A DNA stretch of 64,000 nt from Sinorhizobium meliloti (lineage in GTDB: Bacteria > Pseudomonadota > Alphaproteobacteria > Rhizobiales > Rhizobiaceae). The position numbers and the translations under genes are program-made. Where the stretch lies: contig NZ_CP141213.1 in NCBI RefSeq assembly GCF_035610345.1, positions 868,001-932,000 on the forward strand, written 5' to 3'. Shown here piece by piece: positions 53,759-63,461 of the stretch (position 1 is the stretch's first letter; every line of letters begins with the position of its first letter). The notes beneath the pieces are model-generated. The model saw only the letters and a program-made list of their open reading frames with translations, was not told where the DNA came from and did no database searches.

Positions 53759-54087
53759 GCAATGCTCCCCTCAAGCGGACCCCGCACGCGTCGCGTGGAT
53801 CACACCAAATATCTCGGCTCAAGCCACCCCTTCACTTCGAGCGGCGCAACTTGAAATTGCTTCTCTTTCTCATGCTAGCGGGGCTGCGGCAAATAGGGAA
53901 GCGGGTTTGTCACTGCAAATCAGGCCGATGGAATACTCCGAGGCCTGTCGACGCCGGCCGCAGGCGTCGCGTCGAACGTCCTGCGGTGCCGCGCCCCTGC
54001 GGCTGCGCAGCCACTTGCTTTCGATTGTAATATGCGATGCTGCAAGGGGTGGGTGCGTCCTGTGTGTGTCCAGCCGGTTCAGGCGGT
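53759..54087. other. Intergenic gap without recognised gene
   Basis: 329 bp between the adaptor start and the metalloprotease stop, both leftward. It must hold the efflux promoter. A small palindrome ggctgcgcagcc lies at about 53999-54011, and an imperfect gacgcc/ggcgtc stem near 53948-53968. No convincing gene, operator or terminator was found. Confidence 0.5.
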
Positions 54088-55620
54088 CTAGAGGACGAAA
54101 TAGCCCTTCTGGAGGGTGACGGCATCATCCAGGTGTATCGCGAAATCCGCCTTCCTGTCGCCGTTCACGTCGCCGTAGATATAGGTGTCGGAGACATCGC
54201 GGACGTAGCGTAGCTCACCCTTCTTGCCGCTGAAGGCGGCGCTTCCGACGAAGCCAAACGCCTGATCGCCGGCGGAGGACGTATTGGCATCGATCGCAGA
54301 GAGATCGATCCTGTCGGACTTTGCCGTAAAATCGAAAATGGTGTCGCGCCCGGACTTTGCCACCGTCGAATCCGAGAGCGCCTTGAAAGTGAAGCTGTCG
54401 CTACCGCTGCCCCCGTTCAGACGATCCGCGCCCGCGGCGGCATAGAGCAGGTCGTTGCCGGATTCCCCGTAGAGCTTGTCGTTGCCTTTTCCGCCGTAGA
54501 TTCTGTCGGAACCGGAGCCGCCATAGAGCGTGTCGTTGCCCGTGTCGCCGTTCAGCCTGTCATTGCCCCCGTAACCCCACAGCACATTGGCTGCCTGGTT
54601 GCCCATGATCGAGTCGCCGGACGAACCTCCCTTGACGTTTTCGATCAGTGAGCGCGCATCGCCATGGTAAAGCAGCGCATTGAAAATGTTGCCGGCGGCA
54701 AAGCCGCCATTCGGGCCGCCGCCGAGCCAGGCCAGCTGGTCGATGCTGAAGGTCGAAGCGCTGCCCGGCCTGAGATCGATCTTGAGGGCGTTGGTATAGG
54801 CGCTCAAATCGTAGGTGTCGTTGCCGCCGCCGTCCCAGATGGTTGCGAAGATGCGGTTCGCGCCGGGCGAAATCCCGGCCCCGCCGTTCACGAAAGTGGT
54901 GCCGCCGCCCGGCGTCCACTTATACACCGTATTGCCGGCATTGGTCGTGAAATCGGCGCCGTACATTTCCTGAAGCGCGGCGATGTCGGCCATCATGAAG
55001 GTCTGCGGCGCGCCGAACTGCTCGTAATAGTAGCCCTCGTCGGCGCCGATATAGCCGCGATAGGTCATGATCGAATATTCGATCGAGTCGTATCGTGCGG
55101 GCGAGGCGCCGTAGACGTCACCTTCATGGCCGTGCTTCAGGCCGAGTGCGTGGCCGAGCTCGTGCAGGAGCGTGTGCCATGCGTAATTGCCCGCAATCGG
55201 CTTGCGGTAGTCGTCCGCCGTGCCGGCATAGGCCGTGCCGAACCAAATGTCGCCGCCGGAGGCATCGAGCGCCGGCAGGTAAGCATAGGCGGTGTCCGGC
55301 AACCACGATTGCGCGAACCGGATCGTCGCGGTGCTGGCGCTTCCCGCCTTGAAGCTGGCATTGGTGAATCCTTCGACCGAAAAGCCGTCATTGGCCGCCG
55401 AACCGTAGGATTGCTCCATGGCGAAAAGCGCTGTTTTCGCCTGTGCCGCCGATATCGAAGTAAACCCATAGTATTTTTCGAACCCGTAGCCGTAGCTTCC
55501 GCGCCATGTCGGGAATGCGTAGGTTATCGTACCGACCCATGCGTCTCCTGTCAGCAACGAATCAACGACGCTGTTTCCGGTTGCTTTGACGAACTTAAGA
55601 GACTTTCCGGCACCGCTCAT
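54088..55620 (-). CDS. RTX serralysin-like metalloprotease (M10)
   Basis: 510 residues. The zinc motif HELGHALGLKH (His153, Glu154, His157, His163) and the Met-turn SIMTYRG (Met185, Tyr187) define a metzincin. C-terminal RTX nonapeptides lie at about residues 330-420 (GYGGNDRLNG, GGSGSDRIYGG, GGKGNDKLYG). The distal domain resembles the serralysin C-terminal domain and ends in hydrophobic FVL. There is no Sec signal, so type I secretion is expected, but no ABC/MFP secretion genes are adjacent. The propeptide is short. Confidence 0.92.
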   Translation of the reverse strand: MSGAGKSLKFVKATGNSVVDSLLTGDAWVGTITYAFPTWRGSYGYGFEKYYGFTSISAAQAKTALFAMEQSYGSAANDGFSVEGFTNASFKAGSASTATIRFAQSWLPDTAYAYLPALDASGGDIWFGTAYAGTADDYRKPIAGNYAWHTLLHELGHALGLKHGHEGDVYGASPARYDSIEYSIMTYRGYIGADEGYYYEQFGAPQTFMMADIAALQEMYGADFTTNAGNTVYKWTPGGGTTFVNGGAGISPGANRIFATIWDGGGNDTYDLSAYTNALKIDLRPGSASTFSIDQLAWLGGGPNGGFAAGNIFNALLYHGDARSLIENVKGGSSGDSIMGNQAANVLWGYGGNDRLNGDTGNDTLYGGSGSDRIYGGKGNDKLYGESGNDLLYAAAGADRLNGGSGSDSFTFKALSDSTVAKSGRDTIFDFTAKSDRIDLSAIDANTSSAGDQAFGFVGSAAFSGKKGELRYVRDVSDTYIYGDVNGDRKADFAIHLDDAVTLQKGYFVL

Positions 55621-55714
55621 TCGAAATTCCCGCTATTGTTGTATTTTCTGATTAGCAATTATCAGAGACATTGGCTACTATTATCGTAGGGATGCCGTAA
55701 AATTGGAGCGGTTC

Positions 55715-55972
55715 GTGACATTTCGCAAAATTGCGCAGTTGCTTGTGCTGGGATTGACGGCAATGTCTCCGGCCATGGCGCAAGGCGCGATGAAGCCAAG
55801 CGGAGCGGAGATGCAGAAGCCACCCGACTACGAGCGGGCCGTGCGATCGGAGTTCGAGGCCGCACGGGCGGAAAATACGGTGGAGGCCTACGAGCGCTTC
55901 ATCCGCCGTCATCCCGGCCATGCGCTCGTCGAGGATGCTCGAAAGGCGATGTTGCGTCTGCAGGCGCGGTGA
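55715..55972 (+). CDS. Small exported helical-repeat protein
   Basis: 85 residues. Signal KIAQLLVLGLTAMSPAMAQ, then one alpha-helical unit of the form FEAARAENTVEAYERFIRRH-PGHALVEDARKAML. Such units recur as tandem repeats in larger proteobacterial proteins. The GTG at 55715 has GGAG 6 nt upstream; the TTG at 55703 is the alternative. It is divergent from the metalloprotease gene (94-bp gap). A serralysin-inhibitor role is possible by position only; known inhibitors are beta-barrels, which this is not. Confidence 0.68.
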   Translation: MTFRKIAQLLVLGLTAMSPAMAQGAMKPSGAEMQKPPDYERAVRSEFEAARAENTVEAYERFIRRHPGHALVEDARKAMLRLQAR

Positions 55973-55989
55973 AGCGGTGCCGCCCGGGC

Positions 55990-56190
55990 GGGGAAGGTCA
56001 ACCTGTGACGCACTGAATCGCGCCGAGGGGCCGCACCCCCTCCGTCCTCATCCCTGTGCCCGTCACAGGGATGAGAGCAGCGCCGGGTCTGCGGCGCGGG
56101 AAGCGTTCTTTCAGCCCAAGGACTTGGTCTGGCTGGATTCCTGTGACAAGCACAGGAATGAGGGACCGGGGATGTGCGGCTACTACATCG
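55990..56190. repeat. Intergenic mosaic repeat, full copy in reverse orientation
   Basis: The core 56047-56162 (116 bp) has inverted arms ctcatccctgtgcccgtcac and cctgtgacaagcacaggaat. The left flank (cgcgccgaggggccgcaccc) matches the right flank of the copy at 17715. The right flank (gggaccggggatgtgcggct) matches the left flank of the partial copy at 17899. Orientation is opposite to that of copy 1. Confidence 0.75.
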
Positions 56191-56261
56191 AAGCGAAACG
56201 GGACGCTGCATACGGGCGTGACCCGGGACCGTCCGCGCCGCCTCGCTATCTTCACGGTTTA

Positions 56262-56337
56262 TGAAAGCGCGCCGAGGGACCGCACCCTCTCTACCCTCAT
56301 TCCTGTGTCCGGGCTAAACATCGAGCACAGGGATGAG
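56262..56337. repeat. Intergenic mosaic repeat, short copy
   Basis: Flank gcgccgagggaccgcaccct, then an arm ctcattcctgtgtcc joined almost directly to gagcacagggatgag, so the internal module is missing. With the copy at 55990-56190 it fills the 410-bp gap 55973-56382, where no gene is seen. Confidence 0.65.
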
Positions 56338-56382
56338 GAAATCAAAAAAAGCGGCGGCGGGTGGCCCGAACCTCGACAGGGC

Positions 56383-57450
56383 TTAGACGGCTTCTTCGCT
56401 CTCTTTTGCCCGCAGCAGCATACCGAACAGGTCGCGCGGGTCATCCGGGTCGGCGATCATGTCGAGGTTCTGATAGAAGTCGGTTCCGGGGAGGCGATCG
56501 CGGACGTAGCGGAGCGCAGAGAAATCCTCGATCGCGAAGCCGACACTGTCGAAGAGGGTGATCTGGCGGGCGTCGCGCCGGCCCTGCGCCTCGCCCGTGA
56601 CGACCTTCCAGAATTCGGTCACGGGAAAATCGGGTGCCATCTGCTGGATTTCGCCCTCGATCCGGGTCTGCGGCGGATATTCGACGAAGACGTCCGAGCG
56701 CTTCAGGATATCGCGATGCAATTCCGTCTTGCCGGGGCAATCGCCGCCGATTGCGTTGATGTGGACGCCGGCGCCGACCATGTTGTCGGTGAGAATCGTG
56801 GCGAACTGCTTGTCGGCCGTACAGGTGGTGACGATCTCGGCGCCTTCGATCGCTTCCTGGGCGGACCTGCAGGACACGATCCTGAGCCCGGAACCGTCGA
56901 GGTTGCGGGCGGCCTTTTCCGTTGCACGCGGGTCGATATCGTAAAGGCGGATGGTGTCGATGCCGCAGACGGCCTTCATCGCCAGCGCCTGGAACTCGGC
57001 CTGCGCGCCGTTGCCGATCATAGCCATGGTGCGTGCATCCTTCGGCGCCAGGTGCCGGGCAGCCATTGCCGAGGTTGCGGCAGTTCTGAGCGCCGTCAGT
57101 ATCGTCATCTCGGTCAGAAGTGCCGGATAGCCCGTCGAAACCTCGGCGAGCAGCCCGAAAGCAGTCACCGTCTGCAGCCCCTCGGCGGTGTTCTTCGGGT
57201 GACCGTTGACATATTTGAAACTGTAGATCCTGCCGTCCGAGGTCGGCATCAGCTCGATCACGCCGTCGCGCGAGTGGCTGGCGACGCGCGGCGTCTTGTC
57301 GAAACTTTCCCAGCGGCGGAAGTCCGCCTCGATGGCGTCCGTGAGTTCCGCCAGAACCGTTTCCACACCGAGGTGATGCACGAGGCGCATCATGTTGTCG
57401 ACGCTGACGAAGGGCACCATGGCCTTGGCTGAAGGAAGCGGGGAGAACAT
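56383..57450 (-). CDS. Ornithine cyclodeaminase family protein
   Basis: 355 residues. The NAD-binding region is MIGNGAQAEFQALAM near residue 140, the substrate region includes NAIGGDCPGKTEL, and the N-terminal helix pair starts FVSVDNMMRLVHHLG. Family members convert L-ornithine to proline and ammonia, using NAD as catalytic cofactor. The full-length C-terminal extension and GGDCPGKTEL favour true ornithine cyclodeaminase over alanine-dehydrogenase-like members. ATG 57450 has aagagg upstream. It is divergent from an Lrp regulator that probably controls it. Confidence 0.88.
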   Translation of the reverse strand: MFSPLPSAKAMVPFVSVDNMMRLVHHLGVETVLAELTDAIEADFRRWESFDKTPRVASHSRDGVIELMPTSDGRIYSFKYVNGHPKNTAEGLQTVTAFGLLAEVSTGYPALLTEMTILTALRTAATSAMAARHLAPKDARTMAMIGNGAQAEFQALAMKAVCGIDTIRLYDIDPRATEKAARNLDGSGLRIVSCRSAQEAIEGAEIVTTCTADKQFATILTDNMVGAGVHINAIGGDCPGKTELHRDILKRSDVFVEYPPQTRIEGEIQQMAPDFPVTEFWKVVTGEAQGRRDARQITLFDSVGFAIEDFSALRYVRDRLPGTDFYQNLDMIADPDDPRDLFGMLLRAKESEEAV

Positions 57451-57525
57451 GGAGATTCCTCTTGGCGGCTTGCTGTACTCCAGGACAGGGTAGCGATTGC
57501 GTGCGCTGGTCGAAAGCGCAAACAT

Positions 57526-57541
57526 GTGCTAATTTCGGCAC
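57526..57541. promoter_or_regulatory. Candidate Lrp/AsnC site
   Basis: GTGC-N8-GCAC with an AT-rich centre (taatttcg) lies midway in the 126-bp divergent gap between the cyclodeaminase and the Lrp-type gene. Lrp/AsnC proteins usually bind such short dyads. Confidence 0.4.
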
Positions 57542-57576
57542 CGAATTGAGCGATTTTTCCAGTCGGATTGTGCAAT

Positions 57577-58038
57577 ATGAGCAGAACAGCGGTTGGCGAT
57601 TCAGTCGTTGCAAAATACACCCCGGATGATCTGGACCGCCGGATCATTGCGCATCTGCGCGCCGACGGCCGGGCATCACTTTCCAAACTTTCCGACGCGC
57701 TGGGCGTGGCGCGTGGCACCGTGCAAAATCGCCTGGATCGCCTGCTGGAGACCGGGACGCTTCTCGGGTTCACGGTGCGCGTCAGGGAAGACTACGACCT
57801 CAACACGGTTCATGCGGTGATGATGATCGAGGTTGTGGGGAAGTCGACGACGCAGGTTGTTCGCAAACTGCGCGGCATGCCCGAGATTTATACGCTGCAC
57901 ACCACCAACGGCAACTGGGATCTGGTCGCCAACATACGGGCAGCTAATCTCTCCGAATTCGACCGGATCCTGCGCGAGGTGCGAATGATCGACGGCGTGG
58001 CCAACAGCGAGACCAGTCTCCTGTTGAGCAGCGTCTGA
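57577..58038 (+). CDS. Lrp/AsnC-family transcriptional regulator
   Basis: 153 residues. Helix-turn-helix LDRRIIAHLRADGRASLSKL to GVARGTVQNRLDRL, then the RAM ligand domain (VHAVMMIEVVGKSTTQVVRK, TTNGNWDLVANIRA). It probably responds to an amino acid, ornithine or arginine being likely, and regulates the divergent cyclodeaminase gene. ATG 57577 is chosen; the frame also has a TTG at 57568. Confidence 0.9.
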   Translation: MSRTAVGDSVVAKYTPDDLDRRIIAHLRADGRASLSKLSDALGVARGTVQNRLDRLLETGTLLGFTVRVREDYDLNTVHAVMMIEVVGKSTTQVVRKLRGMPEIYTLHTTNGNWDLVANIRAANLSEFDRILREVRMIDGVANSETSLLLSSV

Positions 58039-58114
58039 CCGGCAGCTGCCGCGCAGGGGCAGATCGGGACGATTGAAAGCCGGACCCATCCCCGTTAGGT
58101 TGCGCCCGCATTCA

Positions 58115-58735
58115 ATGAAGGTTTTCGTGGGGGTTGGCTTGGCGGGCCGTCGAACTTGTTTTCTGTTGGCCTGTCTTCTGCTGATGCCGGCGGCCGCCCG
58201 GGCGGAATGGCGGGCGGTCGAAAAGACAGAGACTTACGCGATCACCGGTCAGTCCGGGCCGGAGCTCTATGCTTCCATCGGCGAACGAGGACCGCAGGTG
58301 GGCGGCCTCGGGCGCGCGATCGCCCATACGAGCTTCAAGCTCACCTGGAGGCGGAAATATGAGGAGCGAGACGGGGCCTGCGTGCTGGCGTCGGCGCTGC
58401 CGAAGCTCACCATCACCTATACGCTGCCGAAACTTGCCGGAAAGCTGCCCGCCAATATTGAGGCCCACTGGCAGACCTTCATCGCCGGCGTGAGAAAGCA
58501 TGAGCTGGTCCATGGCGACTTCATCAAGGAGATGGTGAGCGCCATCGAGGCAGCCACCGTGGGCCTTACCGTTGCCGACGATCCGCAATGCCGCAAGATC
58601 AAATCCGAAATGACGAAGCGGCTCGGCGAAATCTCCCGCACGCAAAGACAGAAGAGCCGCGACTTCGACAGGGCCGAGCTCAGCGACGGCGGCAATGTTC
58701 ACCAGCTCATCCTCAATCTCGTCAACGGCGGCTGA
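58115..58735 (+). CDS. DUF922-type predicted secreted Zn-dependent protease
   Basis: 206 residues. Signal CFLLACLLLMPAAARA, then a compact domain with the HELVHGDF metal motif (about residues 142-149), typical of DUF922. The first part has WRAVEKTETYAITGQSGPEL and ALPKLTITYTLPKL. Protease activity is predicted by family only. ATG 58115 lacks a clear ribosome site; 58073 is another in-frame ATG. The gap to the next gene (58736-58977) shows nothing clear. Confidence 0.82.
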   Translation: MKVFVGVGLAGRRTCFLLACLLLMPAAARAEWRAVEKTETYAITGQSGPELYASIGERGPQVGGLGRAIAHTSFKLTWRRKYEERDGACVLASALPKLTITYTLPKLAGKLPANIEAHWQTFIAGVRKHELVHGDFIKEMVSAIEAATVGLTVADDPQCRKIKSEMTKRLGEISRTQRQKSRDFDRAELSDGGNVHQLILNLVNGG

Positions 58736-58977
58736 TGCGCGTGGCAAATCCGTTCGAGGCGTCGCGCTTCAGGCTTTGGCCGAAAGGCAACACTTCTGCG
58801 CAAAAGTAAGTTGTTGTCGAGCCTGCCTCCGAATCGTCTCAATGCAACGAAAACGTGAGCCCGCCTGAGTGGCAGGCATAGCGGCACGATAGCTTTCCGT
58901 GCGGCTGACATTACTGAATTTGTTTCGGACGATCGGCCGGGGTTTCTGCCGATCATGAGCCGAAAAGGAGAAGATGC

Positions 58978-59508
58978 ATGAAAAAGACTCTCGCCAAGGC
59001 GTTTTTCGCGGTCACGATCGCGTCTGCCGCCGCGGGCGCCAATGCCGCCGATCTGACCTATCAGGAGCCGGCGCCGCCGCCGGCGGTGCAGGACGCGCGC
59101 GGCGGTGTGAAGATAGGCTATCTGGAATGCGACATCGGCGGCGGCGCCGGCTACGTGCTCGGTTCGTCCAAAGAGGTCGAGTGCGCTTTCCGGTCCCTGG
59201 GCGGCGACGTGATCGAGGATCGCTACACGGGAGAAATTCGCAAACTCGGGATCGACGTGGGTTTCACGATGCGCAGCCGGTTGATCTGGGCCGTGTTCGC
59301 GCCGACGGCAGGCTACCACCATGGTTCTTTGAGCGGTATCTATAAGGGCGCGAGCGCCGAGGCGACGCTCGGTGCGGGTGTGGGCGCCAACGTCCTCGTC
59401 GGCGGCACCTCCGGCTCTATCCACCTCCAGACAGTCAGCGTCACCGGCCAGCTCGGTCTCAATGTCGCGGCCGCGGGCACATCGATGACCCTCAACTCCG
59501 CGAATTGA
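58978..59508 (+). CDS. DUF992 exported protein
   Basis: 176 residues. A Sec signal (LAKAFFAVTIASAAAGANAA) is followed by VKIGYLECDIGGGAGYVLGS and TGEIRKLGIDVGFT, the DUF992 pattern of rhizobial periplasmic proteins. The C-terminal part is Gly/Ala-rich and probably beta-sheet (GAGVGANVLVGGTSGSIHLQ). Function unknown. aaaaggag lies just upstream of the ATG. Its stop overlaps the convergent SURF1 stop by 17 bp. Confidence 0.88.
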   Translation: MKKTLAKAFFAVTIASAAAGANAADLTYQEPAPPPAVQDARGGVKIGYLECDIGGGAGYVLGSSKEVECAFRSLGGDVIEDRYTGEIRKLGIDVGFTMRSRLIWAVFAPTAGYHHGSLSGIYKGASAEATLGAGVGANVLVGGTSGSIHLQTVSVTGQLGLNVAAAGTSMTLNSAN

Positions 59509-60283
59509 TGTCTTGGCCGGCGCGGCCGTTACGCCGCGCCGGGGCCGATCTCCTCGCCGTCCTCCACAAAATCACCAGCATGCCTGCCGTCATGGCCGCG
59601 AGACCGTACCATGTGACGGCATAAACGAGGTGATTGTTCGGGAAGACGACGCGCGTCAGGCCTCCGACGGGAAGCCCGCCGCGATTGGGGACGGCATCCG
59701 CGTCGACGAAGTAGGGCGCGACCTCGGAGAGGCCGCGCGCCGCAGCGATCGCACCCACGTCGCGCGAATACCAACGGTTTTCCCCGGCCTTGTTCGACTG
59801 AAGGAGTGAACCGTTCGGCTCGTCCATGCGCATGAGGCCGATGACCTTCGCCTCGCCCTCGATCTGGCCTTCCCGCCGCGTCGATGCCTCACGCCTCTCC
59901 GTCGGGACGAAGCCGCGGTTTACGAGCACGGTCGTCCCATCGGCCGCCGCAAGCGGCGTCACGACCCAATAGCCGGCACCGCGCTCGGTTGCGGCATAGA
60001 CCAGCGTTTCCTTCTCGTGGAGGAAGCGGCCCTGGAGAGTGACGTGCCGGTATTCGTCTCGCGCGGCGTTGACGTTCGGCCAGTCGCTGCGCGGCGGCAC
60101 AGGCACGGGTGCCGCCTGGACGCGCTCCTCGACCCGGGCGATCAGGTGTAGCTTCCAGGAGAGGCGCTTGAGCTGCCACGTGCCGAGCGCAGAAAAAGCC
60201 GCGAAGAGCAGGAGGCCGAGGATGCTGAGGATCGCAAGCGAGAGCCGGGAGTGCTGTCTTGATGCGGCTTCGACGTCTACCAT
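59492..60283 (-). CDS. SURF1 family cytochrome oxidase assembly protein
   Basis: 263 residues. Two membrane helices (LAILSILGLLLFAAFSALGTW and the C-terminal VTWYGLAAMTAGMLVIL) flank a periplasmic domain with GTWQLKR, WVVTPL and VLVNRGFVP, the SURF1 marks. SURF1 helps insert haem into haem-copper oxidases. It follows cyoD on the same strand after a 104-bp gap that holds a palindromic repeat. ATG 60283 has no clear ribosome site; the frame upstream runs into the repeat. Confidence 0.9.
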   Translation of the reverse strand: MVDVEAASRQHSRLSLAILSILGLLLFAAFSALGTWQLKRLSWKLHLIARVEERVQAAPVPVPPRSDWPNVNAARDEYRHVTLQGRFLHEKETLVYAATERGAGYWVVTPLAAADGTTVLVNRGFVPTERREASTRREGQIEGEAKVIGLMRMDEPNGSLLQSNKAGENRWYSRDVGAIAAARGLSEVAPYFVDADAVPNRGGLPVGGLTRVVFPNNHLVYAVTWYGLAAMTAGMLVILWRTARRSAPARRNGRAGQDINSRS

Positions 60284-60317
60284 TGCAAGCTTGTCTTTGA
60301 ATTCGATCTGCTGGCGC

Positions 60318-60372
60318 CCCTCATCCGCCTGCCGGCGCCTTCTCCCCGCAGGCGGGGAGAAGGTCCGGTGAG
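60318..60372. repeat. GC-rich intergenic palindromic repeat (RIME-like), inverse copy
   Basis: The sequence gcccctcatccgcctgccgg followed by the hairpin ccttctccccgc/gcggggagaagg matches, in reverse complement, the right half of the repeat at 8046-8100. It lies between cyoD and the SURF1 gene and may modulate downstream expression. Confidence 0.7.
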
Positions 60373-60387
60373 GGGCGAAGCTCCGAC

Positions 60388-60789
60388 TCACGGCATGTTC
60401 TTCATCATTTCCGGGCTCATCGGCATCATGTTCGTGTTCAGGTGATGCATGACCCAGAGCGAGCCGGAAAGCGCGATGGCGACGAGAAGGATCGTGAAGA
60501 TCAGCGCCATCATCGTCCAGCCGCCTTCAGAGCGGGTGTTCATGTGCAGGAAGAAGATCATGTGGACGACGATCTGGACGGCGCCGAGAGCCATGATGAT
60601 CGCGGCGGTGAGGACGGCGCTGTCGAGAACGTCGGCCATCACAAGCCAGAAGGGAATCGCGGTCAGGACGACGGAGAGGACGAAGCCGGTCACGTAACTC
60701 TTCAGCGTTCCGTGTCCCGCGTCGTGACCATGGCTGTGGCCATGATGGGCCTCGAAAGCGTCCTCGTGCGAAGGTGCGTGCGTACTCAT
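60388..60789 (-). CDS. cyoD: Cytochrome bo3 quinol oxidase subunit IV
   Basis: 133 residues. The N-terminal 28 residues are rich in His ([12 protein letters not shown]), followed by three membrane helices ([20 protein letters not shown], the helix with [38 protein letters not shown]). Subunit IV stabilises the oxidase. It overlaps cyoC by ATGA. The His-rich start is more marked than in the E. coli protein and could bind metal. Confidence 0.93.
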   Translation of the reverse strand: MSTHAPSHEDAFEAHHGHSHGHDAGHGTLKSYVTGFVLSVVLTAIPFWLVMADVLDSAVLTAAIIMALGAVQIVVHMIFFLHMNTRSEGGWTMMALIFTILLVAIALSGSLWVMHHLNTNMMPMSPEMMKNMP

Positions 60790-61418
60790 CCGAGAACTCC
60801 CATCAGATAGACGAAGGAAAAGACGCCGATCCAGACGACGTCGAGGAAGTGCCAGAACATCGAAAGGCACATGAGGCGGCGCTTGTTTTCCGGGATCAGC
60901 CCGCGTTTTGCGACTTGCGCCATGAGCACGAACATCCAGACGATGCCGGCGGTCACGTGCAGGCCGTGCGTGCCGACGAGCGTGAAGAAGGAGGACAGGA
61001 AGGCGCTGCGCTGCGGTCCGGCGCCCTCATGGATCAGATGCGCGAATTCGTAGAGCTCGAGCCCGACGAAGGCGATGCCGAAGAGCGCGGTGACTGCCAT
61101 CCAGGCGAGCGTCGCTTTTTTCTCGTAACGTTCCATCGCCAGCATGGCGAAGCCGTAGGTGATCGAGGAAAAAAGCAGCATCGACGTGTTCACCGCGACG
61201 AGCGGCAGGTCGAAGAGATCGGCGGGCGAGGGGCCTGCGGCATAGTTTCGGCCGAGAACCGCATGGGTGGCGAAGAGAACCGCGAAGATCAGGCAGTCGC
61301 TCATCAGATAGAGCCAGAAGCCGAGCATCGTGCTTCCTTCGGGGTGGTGTTCCTCCGTCAGGTAGAAGGTCGGCGCCTCGTCCGCATTAAGCGCGCTTTC
61401 GGTACGGAACTCGGTCAT
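60786..61418 (-). CDS. cyoC: Cytochrome bo3 quinol oxidase subunit III
   Basis: 210 residues with five membrane helices of the COX3 family ([34 protein letters not shown], later [39 protein letters not shown]). It overlaps cyoB (stop at 61415) and cyoD by 4 bp each, so the operon order is cyoA-B-C-D on the minus strand. Confidence 0.95.
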   Translation of the reverse strand: MTEFRTESALNADEAPTFYLTEEHHPEGSTMLGFWLYLMSDCLIFAVLFATHAVLGRNYAAGPSPADLFDLPLVAVNTSMLLFSSITYGFAMLAMERYEKKATLAWMAVTALFGIAFVGLELYEFAHLIHEGAGPQRSAFLSSFFTLVGTHGLHVTAGIVWMFVLMAQVAKRGLIPENKRRLMCLSMFWHFLDVVWIGVFSFVYLMGVLG

Positions 61419-63424
61419 GCTTGCACCTCGGCGGCAAGCACTTCTGTGCGCTTGCCCTCTGTGTCGGCGACGACGTTTGCGGGAATGTGGAAGTCGCGGT
61501 CATAGTTGAAGGTGTGACCGACGGCGATCACCACCATGGCGACGAAGGAGAGGATCACCAGCCACCACATGTACCAGACCATGGCGAAGGCGAAGACGAC
61601 GCTGATCGCCCCGAGGATGACGCCTGTGCCGGTGTTCTTCGGCATGTGGATCGGCTTGAAGCCTGCAAGCGGCCGGCTGTGGCCGCGCTTTTTCATGTCC
61701 CACCAGGAGTCCTGATCGTGGACGAGCGGAGTGAAGGCGAAGTTGTAATCCGGCGGTGGCGAGGCGGTCGACCATTCGAGCGTGCGCCCGTCCCAGGGGT
61801 CGCCGGTCGTGTCGCGCAGTTCTTCGCGCCGCACGAAACTGACGACGAGCTGGATCAGCATCGACAGGATACCGAGCGCGATCAGGAAGGCGCCGAAGGC
61901 CGCGATGACGAACCAGATCTGCAGAGAGGGATCCTCGAACTGGCTGACGCGGCGCGTGACCCCCATGAGCCCGAGCACGTAGAGCGGCATGAAGGCGAAG
62001 TAGAAGCCGGTCAGCCAGAACCAGAAGGACATCTTGCCCCAGAACGGATCGAGCCTGAATCCGAAAGCCTTCGGGAACCAGTAGACGACGCCTGCCATCA
62101 GCCCGAAGACGACGCCGCCTATGATGACATTGTGAAAGTGGGCGATGAGGAACAGCGAATTGTGCAGCACGAAATCGGCAGGCGGAACCGCAAGCAGAAC
62201 GCCGGTCATGCCGCCGAGCACGAAGGTCACCATGAAACCGATGGTCCAGAGCATCGGCACCTCGTAGCGGATGCGGCCGCGATACATGGTGAAGAGCCAG
62301 TTGAACATCTTCGCACCGGTCGGGATCGAGATGATCATCGTCGTGATTCCGAAGAACGCGTTGACGCTCGCACCCGAGCCCATGGTGAAGAAGTGGTGCA
62401 GCCAGACGATGTAGGAGAGGATGGTGATGACGACCGTCGCATAGACCATCGAGGCATAGCCGAAGAGCCGCTTGCCGCAGAAGGTCGCGACGACTTCCGA
62501 GAAAATGCCGAAGGCCGGCAGGATGAGGATGTAGACCTCCGGATGGCCCCAGATCCAGATGAGGTTGACATACATCATCGGATTGCCGCCGAGATCGTTG
62601 GTGAAGAAGTTCGTGCCGGCGTACCGATCGAGCGTAAGAAGCGCCAGCGTCGCGGTCAGCACCGGGAAGGTGGCGACGATCAGCACGTTGGTGCAGAGCG
62701 AGGTCCAGGTGAAGACCGGCATCTTCATCATCGTCATCCCGGGGGCGCGCATCTTCACGATGGTGGCGATGAGGTTTATCCCCGACAGCGTCGTTCCGAT
62801 GCCGGCGATCTGCAGGCCCCAGATGTAATAGTCGACCCCGACGCCGGGGCTGTAGTCCGCGCCCGACAGCGGCGGATAGGCAAGCCATCCGGTCCGCGCG
62901 AACTCGCCGACGAAGAGCGAGAGCATGATGATGATCGCGCCGGCCGTCGTCATCCAGAAGCTGAAATTGTTGAGGAAGGGGAAGGAGACGTCGCGCGCGC
63001 CGATCTGCAGCGGCACGACGAAGTTCATCAGCCCCGTCACGAAGGGCATCGCCATGAAGAAGATCATGATGACGCCGTGTGCGGTGAAGACCTGGTCATA
63101 ATGATGCGGCGGCAAGTAGCCTTCCGAGCCGCCGAAGGCCATCGCCTGCTGCAGCCGCATCATGATCGCGTCGGAAAATCCGCGCAGCAGCATCACCAGC
63201 GCGAGGATGATGTACATTATGCCGATCTTCTTGTGGTCGACGCTCGTCAGCCAGTCGCGCCAGAGCGTCCCCCAGAAGCGGTAATAGGTGATGAGCCCGA
63301 TCAGCGCGATGCCGCCGAGCGCGACGGCGAGAAAGGTCACGACGAGGATCGGCTCGTGATAAGGGATCGCGTCGAGGGTAAGCCGGCCGAAGATGAGCTT
63401 CAGAAAATCTGGATCGGAGAACAT
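61415..63424 (-). CDS. cyoB: Cytochrome bo3 quinol oxidase subunit I
   Basis: 669 residues, near the E. coli CyoB size. The low-spin haem His lies in [17 protein letters not shown]; the CuB/cross-linked His-Tyr segment is [17 protein letters not shown]; then [12 protein letters not shown] and [12 protein letters not shown] with the remaining CuB and haem ligands. It reduces oxygen with electrons from ubiquinol and pumps protons. ATG 63424 is chosen since upstream codons lack similarity. cyoA ends 37 bp upstream. The long plus-strand frame here is a shadow. Confidence 0.97.
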   Translation of the reverse strand: MFSDPDFLKLIFGRLTLDAIPYHEPILVVTFLAVALGGIALIGLITYYRFWGTLWRDWLTSVDHKKIGIMYIILALVMLLRGFSDAIMMRLQQAMAFGGSEGYLPPHHYDQVFTAHGVIMIFFMAMPFVTGLMNFVVPLQIGARDVSFPFLNNFSFWMTTAGAIIIMLSLFVGEFARTGWLAYPPLSGADYSPGVGVDYYIWGLQIAGIGTTLSGINLIATIVKMRAPGMTMMKMPVFTWTSLCTNVLIVATFPVLTATLALLTLDRYAGTNFFTNDLGGNPMMYVNLIWIWGHPEVYILILPAFGIFSEVVATFCGKRLFGYASMVYATVVITILSYIVWLHHFFTMGSGASVNAFFGITTMIISIPTGAKMFNWLFTMYRGRIRYEVPMLWTIGFMVTFVLGGMTGVLLAVPPADFVLHNSLFLIAHFHNVIIGGVVFGLMAGVVYWFPKAFGFRLDPFWGKMSFWFWLTGFYFAFMPLYVLGLMGVTRRVSQFEDPSLQIWFVIAAFGAFLIALGILSMLIQLVVSFVRREELRDTTGDPWDGRTLEWSTASPPPDYNFAFTPLVHDQDSWWDMKKRGHSRPLAGFKPIHMPKNTGTGVILGAISVVFAFAMVWYMWWLVILSFVAMVVIAVGHTFNYDRDFHIPANVVADTEGKRTEVLAAEVQA

Positions 63425-63461
63425 GGGAAACCTGTTCAATCGTTGGCGCAACGCGCCGTGT

